Assembly (NCBI GenBank): GCA_023807065.1
Contig: JAJJLU010003461.1
Location: 62,001-126,000 of the forward strand
Direction: 5' to 3'
Length of the DNA stretch: 64,000 bases
DNA from: Isotricha intestinalis
Taxonomy: Eukaryota > Ciliophora > Litostomatea > Vestibuliferida > Isotrichidae
The position numbers were made by a program, and so were the translations under genes. This document shows, piece after piece, positions 59,865 to 64,000 of the stretch; the stretch's first letter is position 1, and each line of letters opens with the position of its first letter. Below the pieces are notes generated by a model. It was not told where the DNA came from. It searched no databases and worked only from the letters and a program-made list of their open reading frames with translations.

Positions 59865-62800
59865 TTAATGTTTATTTTGACCAAATGTAGTAAAATTATA
59901 AATATTAAATTTTAAATTTGATTCCTCTTGATTTTTATTTTTATTATTAATACAATTTTTACTATTTTTTGGAATTAATTTTCTAGTTACAATAATTTTG
60001 TTATTTTGAGAAACAGTATTCGGTTTTTTTGTTTTTTCAAGGTTTTTATTAGAGGATAAACTGGTATTACTACTATTTTGAACTGAATGATTATAAATAT
60101 TAATTGGAATATCATATGATTTTAAAACATTTTCGCATAAATCTTCTGTAAAAAATTGTTGAGGATTATTCACAAATTTAGGACATATTGCTTTTTTAAT
60201 TGGTTTATGAATTTTATTTTTATTTTGTCTTTCAACAAAATTAATATTTATATTATTATTAATATTAACATTTTTTGTTTTTGAAGACTCATCTTTATTA
60301 TTTATATCACTTTCATTATTTGTTTTTTCAGAATTATTATTAAAATTACTATTTTCATTGTTATTATTTTCATTATTATTTTCTATTAAAATATTTTGAT
60401 TTTCTTCAATTGAGACTTTTTGCTTATTATTTTCACTTCCATTAACATCATCAATTAATTGAGATATTTTTTCCAAAGAAATTTGTTTATCTTTTGAATT
60501 ATCATAATTATTATTATTATTTATATTTTCATCATTTATTTCATCATTATTAAAATTATCAATGTTATTTATATTTTCCTGAATATAAATATTTTCGTTT
60601 TTTTTTTCGCTACTACTATTTATATTATATAAATCTTCATTTTCTTTATTTTCACTTGGAGAATTGATTATTAAAGGAGTTAATTTAGTAGGAATATCAA
60701 ATTCATTATATTTATCTTGAGGAGTAGAATTTTGATCAAATATTGATAAATGAGTTAAAGTTTCTTTTCCATCAAATTTAATTATATGTTTCTCAGAAAA
60801 TGTAATTAATTTATTTGTATTATCTAATTCATTTTTTGGAGTTTCTAAATCTGATTGAACTTTACTATGTTTTCTTATTTTATCTTTTTCTTCATTTTCT
60901 TTTACTTTTTCTGTTATTTCATTAAATATTCTTTCTTCTTCTTCTTCTGAATTTTCGTTTTTATTATTTGTTGATTTTAAATTATCATTAATATTATTAT
61001 TTATTATATTATTGTTTTCTTTTTTTAATATTTTCTTTTCTTCTTCTTTTTCATTATTAATATTTTCGATAACATTATTATTAATTATTTCATTGTGTTT
61101 AATATTATTATTTTTGTTTGCTTTATTTTCTTGAATTTGATTATTATTCATTTCCCCAAAATTATATATAGGTTTATCTAAAATAATATTTTTTTTCTCT
61201 TTTTGATTTTCAATATTATCTTTATTTAAATTTTGAGATATATTACTTTGATTTATATTTTCATTTTGCTTATTTTGAGCACTTTTCTTTTTTTGATAAT
61301 CAAGTTTCTTTTGAATTAAATTTTTATTAATTTTAATTTTTTTAATTTCTTTTTCTCCATCTTTAATAATAAAATAATCAGGTTCAATAACTTTTTCTTT
61401 TTCTCCATCTTTAAGAATAATTTTATGATTTTTTTTATTAATTTTATTTTCATAATTGTCTTGTGGCATTTCTTTCATTTCTTTATTATGACTTGAATTT
61501 GAAATATAAGAAATACTATTTTTTAATTCTTGTTTTAATTCATGAAATTTTTTTTGAAGATTATTATCTTGGTTTATATTATTATTTATGAAATTATTAT
61601 TTTGAAAAGAATCATTAATATCATTATTATTTTCATTATTATTTTCTATATTATTTTCAAAATTATTTTCATTATTTTCAATGATATTTTTATTATTATT
61701 TTCATTATAATCAATTTCTTTATCATCATTATTATTTTTAAAAGAATCATTTTCCATTATAATTTCATTTTTAATATGATTAGAACAATTATTCTTATTA
61801 GTATAATCTCTTGATGAATCTTTTTGAATTAAATTTCCTTTTATTAAAGGAGTATTAATATTTGAAATATTTTTAATATCTTTGATTTTCAATGAAATTG
61901 GATTTTTAATTGTTTGAAGGTTAATAGGATTTTCAGGAGAATTATAGATATTATTATTTTGAGAATATTGATAATAATGATTATATTCTTGATTTCCATA
62001 TCCTTCAATTTCATAATTATTATTTTTTGGAACAATTTTATTGACTGTTATTTTCATTTCTTTTTCAAATAAATTATTATTTGGACTTTGAATTGTATTG
62101 TATTTTGGTATTTCTAAATTTATTTTTTCTTTTGGTCTATTTGTTCTACTTGTGATATGATTAAAAGAATTATGATTCTTATTTAAATTAAAACTATTGT
62201 GGAAATTTTGATTTTTATTTAGATAATTATTGTAAGAACTTTTTATTTTATTTCTTAAAGAATAATTATTTGAATTTATATGATCAAAATTACTTTCATT
62301 ATATATTCTATTTGTATTTAATGGATTTGAAAAACTAATGTTATCACTTCTCTTTAAATTAACATGTATAATATTATTATTATTATCATTTCTATATGTA
62401 TTACTTTCATTATAAAATGTTCTTCCACTTATAATTTTTTTATATTTATTATTAATATTTTCTCTTCTAAATGAAAAATTATTATTATATTCAGGAGAAA
62501 TAGAGTTAAATTTTCTGTTATTATCTATTGAAATGGTTAAATTTTTCTTATTGATATTATTATTATAATCATACAAAGAATGTAAATTTTGAGTTGAATT
62601 ATATCTCATAGAAGAATGAGCTCTTTCTGTATTATTAATGACATTATTTGAATAAATATTATCCATTGTTGACATTGTAGTTACAGAATTTTTAAAATTT
62701 ATTTTGGAATTAGAATTATCATATAATTTATTTAAGCTAAAAGCTCTATTATCTATTTTGTTTTTAAAACTCTGATTTAAAGGAGTCAATGGATTATCCA

Positions 62801-63116
62801 ATAAATAATTGATTCTTTCAATTTTATGATTTAATAAGTCAAATCCCATTTTTATATGAATCATATCAGTAGAATTTAAATTATTTTCTGCGTTTCTTAA
62901 TATACATATAGGAGAATAATCATATCTTCTTTTATTATTTCTTAAATATCTATCAGAATTATAATTTGATTGTTTTGAAAAATAATCTATTTTATTATAT
63001 AAATTATCCTTGTTATCCTCTATATTATTTGAAAGTGGGATTGAAGGTCCTAATGGATCGGAATAATATTTTCCTTTTGGAGAAGAAGGTGGTTTATATT
63101 TAAATTTTTGATTCAT
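59865..63116 (-). CDS. Asn/Lys/Glu-rich low-complexity protein, 1,083 aa
   Basis: This is a single long frame dominated by Asn, Lys, Glu, Ser and Ile. The N-terminus has a compact motif, PSSPKGKYYSDPLGPSIPL, and a more ordered piece around residues 70-110 (ICILRNAENNLNSTDMIHIK then MGFDLLNHKIERINYLLDNP). The C-terminal 120 residues also look ordered (KKAICPKFVNNPQQFFTEDL, then CENVLKSYDIPINIY). A short internal repeat is built on KDGEKEKVIEPDYFIIKDGE, where IxLKDGEKEK recurs. There is no membrane span or named domain. The conserved-looking ends separated by a disordered middle suggest a scaffold, but the function is unknown. Confidence 0.65.
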   Translation of the reverse strand: MNQKFKYKPPSSPKGKYYSDPLGPSIPLSNNIEDNKDNLYNKIDYFSKQSNYNSDRYLRNNKRRYDYSPICILRNAENNLNSTDMIHIKMGFDLLNHKIERINYLLDNPLTPLNQSFKNKIDNRAFSLNKLYDNSNSKINFKNSVTTMSTMDNIYSNNVINNTERAHSSMRYNSTQNLHSLYDYNNNINKKNLTISIDNNRKFNSISPEYNNNFSFRRENINNKYKKIISGRTFYNESNTYRNDNNNNIIHVNLKRSDNISFSNPLNTNRIYNESNFDHINSNNYSLRNKIKSSYNNYLNKNQNFHNSFNLNKNHNSFNHITSRTNRPKEKINLEIPKYNTIQSPNNNLFEKEMKITVNKIVPKNNNYEIEGYGNQEYNHYYQYSQNNNIYNSPENPINLQTIKNPISLKIKDIKNISNINTPLIKGNLIQKDSSRDYTNKNNCSNHIKNEIIMENDSFKNNNDDKEIDYNENNNKNIIENNENNFENNIENNNENNNDINDSFQNNNFINNNINQDNNLQKKFHELKQELKNSISYISNSSHNKEMKEMPQDNYENKINKKNHKIILKDGEKEKVIEPDYFIIKDGEKEIKKIKINKNLIQKKLDYQKKKSAQNKQNENINQSNISQNLNKDNIENQKEKKNIILDKPIYNFGEMNNNQIQENKANKNNNIKHNEIINNNVIENINNEKEEEKKILKKENNNIINNNINDNLKSTNNKNENSEEEEERIFNEITEKVKENEEKDKIRKHSKVQSDLETPKNELDNTNKLITFSEKHIIKFDGKETLTHLSIFDQNSTPQDKYNEFDIPTKLTPLIINSPSENKENEDLYNINSSSEKKNENIYIQENINNIDNFNNDEINDENINNNNNYDNSKDKQISLEKISQLIDDVNGSENNKQKVSIEENQNILIENNNENNNNENSNFNNNSEKTNNESDINNKDESSKTKNVNINNNININFVERQNKNKIHKPIKKAICPKFVNNPQQFFTEDLCENVLKSYDIPINIYNHSVQNSSNTSLSSNKNLEKTKKPNTVSQNNKIIVTRKLIPKNSKNCINNKNKNQEESNLKFNIYNFTTFGQNKH

Positions 63117-63312
63117 TAAATTAAAATTTAAATTTATAACAAATTAAAATAATGATAAAAAATAAAATATTTCCAGATTTAATTATAATTTTATTCATTT
63201 TCAAAACGAATAAATGATTTTAAAGCTATTGTTTCATTATTATTTATTTAAATAAATGCACGGGGTGGTATTTCAAATTTAATCCTTAAACTTTTTTATT
63301 TCCAGACAAAGA

Positions 63313-63670
63313 AAATGAAAAAAGTGAATAATTTAAATAATAATAATATTCACCCTACTTTTGGAATGAGAAATATTAGTAATAAAAAGAAAAATAATAT
63401 GTTTACTGCAATTTAAGTTAGGTTGACCTTAAATGAATACAATATATATTCTTCCACTTCATTTATTGGTCAAAGAAATACTTGCCTATTATAATTTAAA
63501 TTGTCTAAAGATGAAAATTGAATAAAAGAATTAATAAAAGAAAAACAAAATAAAGAAAGATCAAAATAATATGAAAATCTTTTTTTTGAAGAAAAACAAG
63601 AAAAGTTTAATTGAAGAAAATTAGAAATTAAGTGGTTATTAAAAGAAACAAGTAAAAATAAATAAATAAA
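63313..63670 (+). pseudogene. Decayed coding sequence, family unknown
   Basis: A forward frame reads like protein but is broken by TAA and TGA codons. Readable pieces include NNNIHPTFGMRNISNKKKNN, STSFIGQRNTCLL, IKELIKEKQNKERSK, YENLFFEEKQEKFN and RKLEIKWLLKETSKNK. The stops fall between stretches rich in Lys, Glu and Gln, as expected for a coiled-coil protein that lost selection. None of the breaks fits a GT...AG intron of 25-45 nt. A short G-rich patch near 63257-63267 (cacggggtggt) is unusual for the region but does not fold into a recognisable tRNA. Confidence 0.45.
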
Positions 63671-63843
63671 AAAATATATTTTTTAATTTAATTTAATTTG
63701 AAAATTAATTAAGAAAAAAGAAAAATATAAATAATAAATAAATATTAATTTATTAAAAATTTTTAAAATAAAAATTATTTAAATTTTCATGTGCAATATT
63801 AATTTTGAATTTTAAAAATATAAATTTTTTTTATTTGACTTTT

Positions 63844-64000
63844 TTACCCTTTTTTTTCTTCAGGAAATAAATCATAATCATCTTTTAAATCTTTTTCTCC
63901 CATTAATTTATAATCTAACATTAAATTATAAAATTCATCATATTCCATAGAAGATAAAACATAATCAAGAAACGAACAAGGTAAATTTTCTTCTTTTGCA
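63844..64000 (-). CDS. C-terminal end of a gene cut by the right window edge
   Basis: The last 51 codons of a minus-strand gene are visible, ending at TAA. The protein ends with SFLDYVLSSMEYDEFYNLML, then DYKLMGEKDLKDDYDLFPEE and KKG. The segment FLDYVLSSMEYDEFYNLM looks like a conserved amphipathic helix pair and is less biased in composition than most proteins here. It may belong to a small conserved eukaryotic family of the BART/CFAP36 kind, but the fragment is too short to assign. Confidence 0.55.
   Translation of the reverse strand, partial: AKEENLPCSFLDYVLSSMEYDEFYNLMLDYKLMGEKDLKDDYDLFPEEKKG

Noticed and set aside
63250..63300. G-rich patch (cacggggtggt) as a possible tRNA or regulatory RNA
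   Set aside because: No cloverleaf could be drawn and there is no T-loop GGTTCRA sequence nearby.

Overview
This window is very A+T-rich nuclear DNA from a protist. I place it in the alveolates, most likely a ciliate that uses the standard genetic code. Four things support this. Several gene architectures are typical of alveolates: a Kelch-MORC fusion, an EF-hand/PH/kinase protein resembling CDPK7, a multi-membrane protein with a PAS domain, and B-box/MORN proteins. Introns are tiny: seven were resolved by hand at 26-44 nt, all GT...AG. Proteins are rich in Lys, Asn and Glu. Glutamine is written CAA, and genes end mostly at TAA (26 of 29, with two TAG and one TGA), so TAA is a real stop here. 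The species cannot be named from the sequence.

Twenty-nine protein genes are supported, on both strands, with no operons. From 1 to 10.8 kb: three low-complexity proteins, an MFS transporter, a B-box/MORN protein, a cornichon-like cargo receptor recovered by splicing, and an anoctamin. From 10.8 to 20 kb: an unknown protein, a PHOSPHO-type phosphatase divergent from a Rab GTPase, a Kelch-MORC protein, an MFSD5-like transporter and a coiled-coil protein. From 20 to 32 kb: an EF-hand/PH/kinase, a prominin-like membrane protein, a SANT protein, the RNA polymerase III subunit RPC10/POLR3K, an unknown protein and an RBR ubiquitin ligase. From 32 to 64 kb: a 1,759-residue PAS/membrane protein, several coiled-coil and low-complexity proteins, an RCC1 protein of about 2,594 residues, a second B-box protein, and a gene running off the right edge.

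Five gene starts or whole models change once the short introns are read: cornichon, anoctamin, the unknown gene at 28.3 kb, the PAS protein, and the RCC1 giant. A small gene at 48.0 kb also needs an intron. All four introns whose length is a multiple of three carry an in-frame stop.

The longer gaps between genes are a graveyard of decayed reading frames. Two are recognisable Rab GTPase relics, one of them directly downstream of the intact Rab gene. I saw no tRNA, rRNA, CRISPR array, transposase or telomere. No single new multi-gene system stands out. The best leads are the Kelch-MORC protein with an altered catalytic motif, the gene relics, and the short-intron rules.
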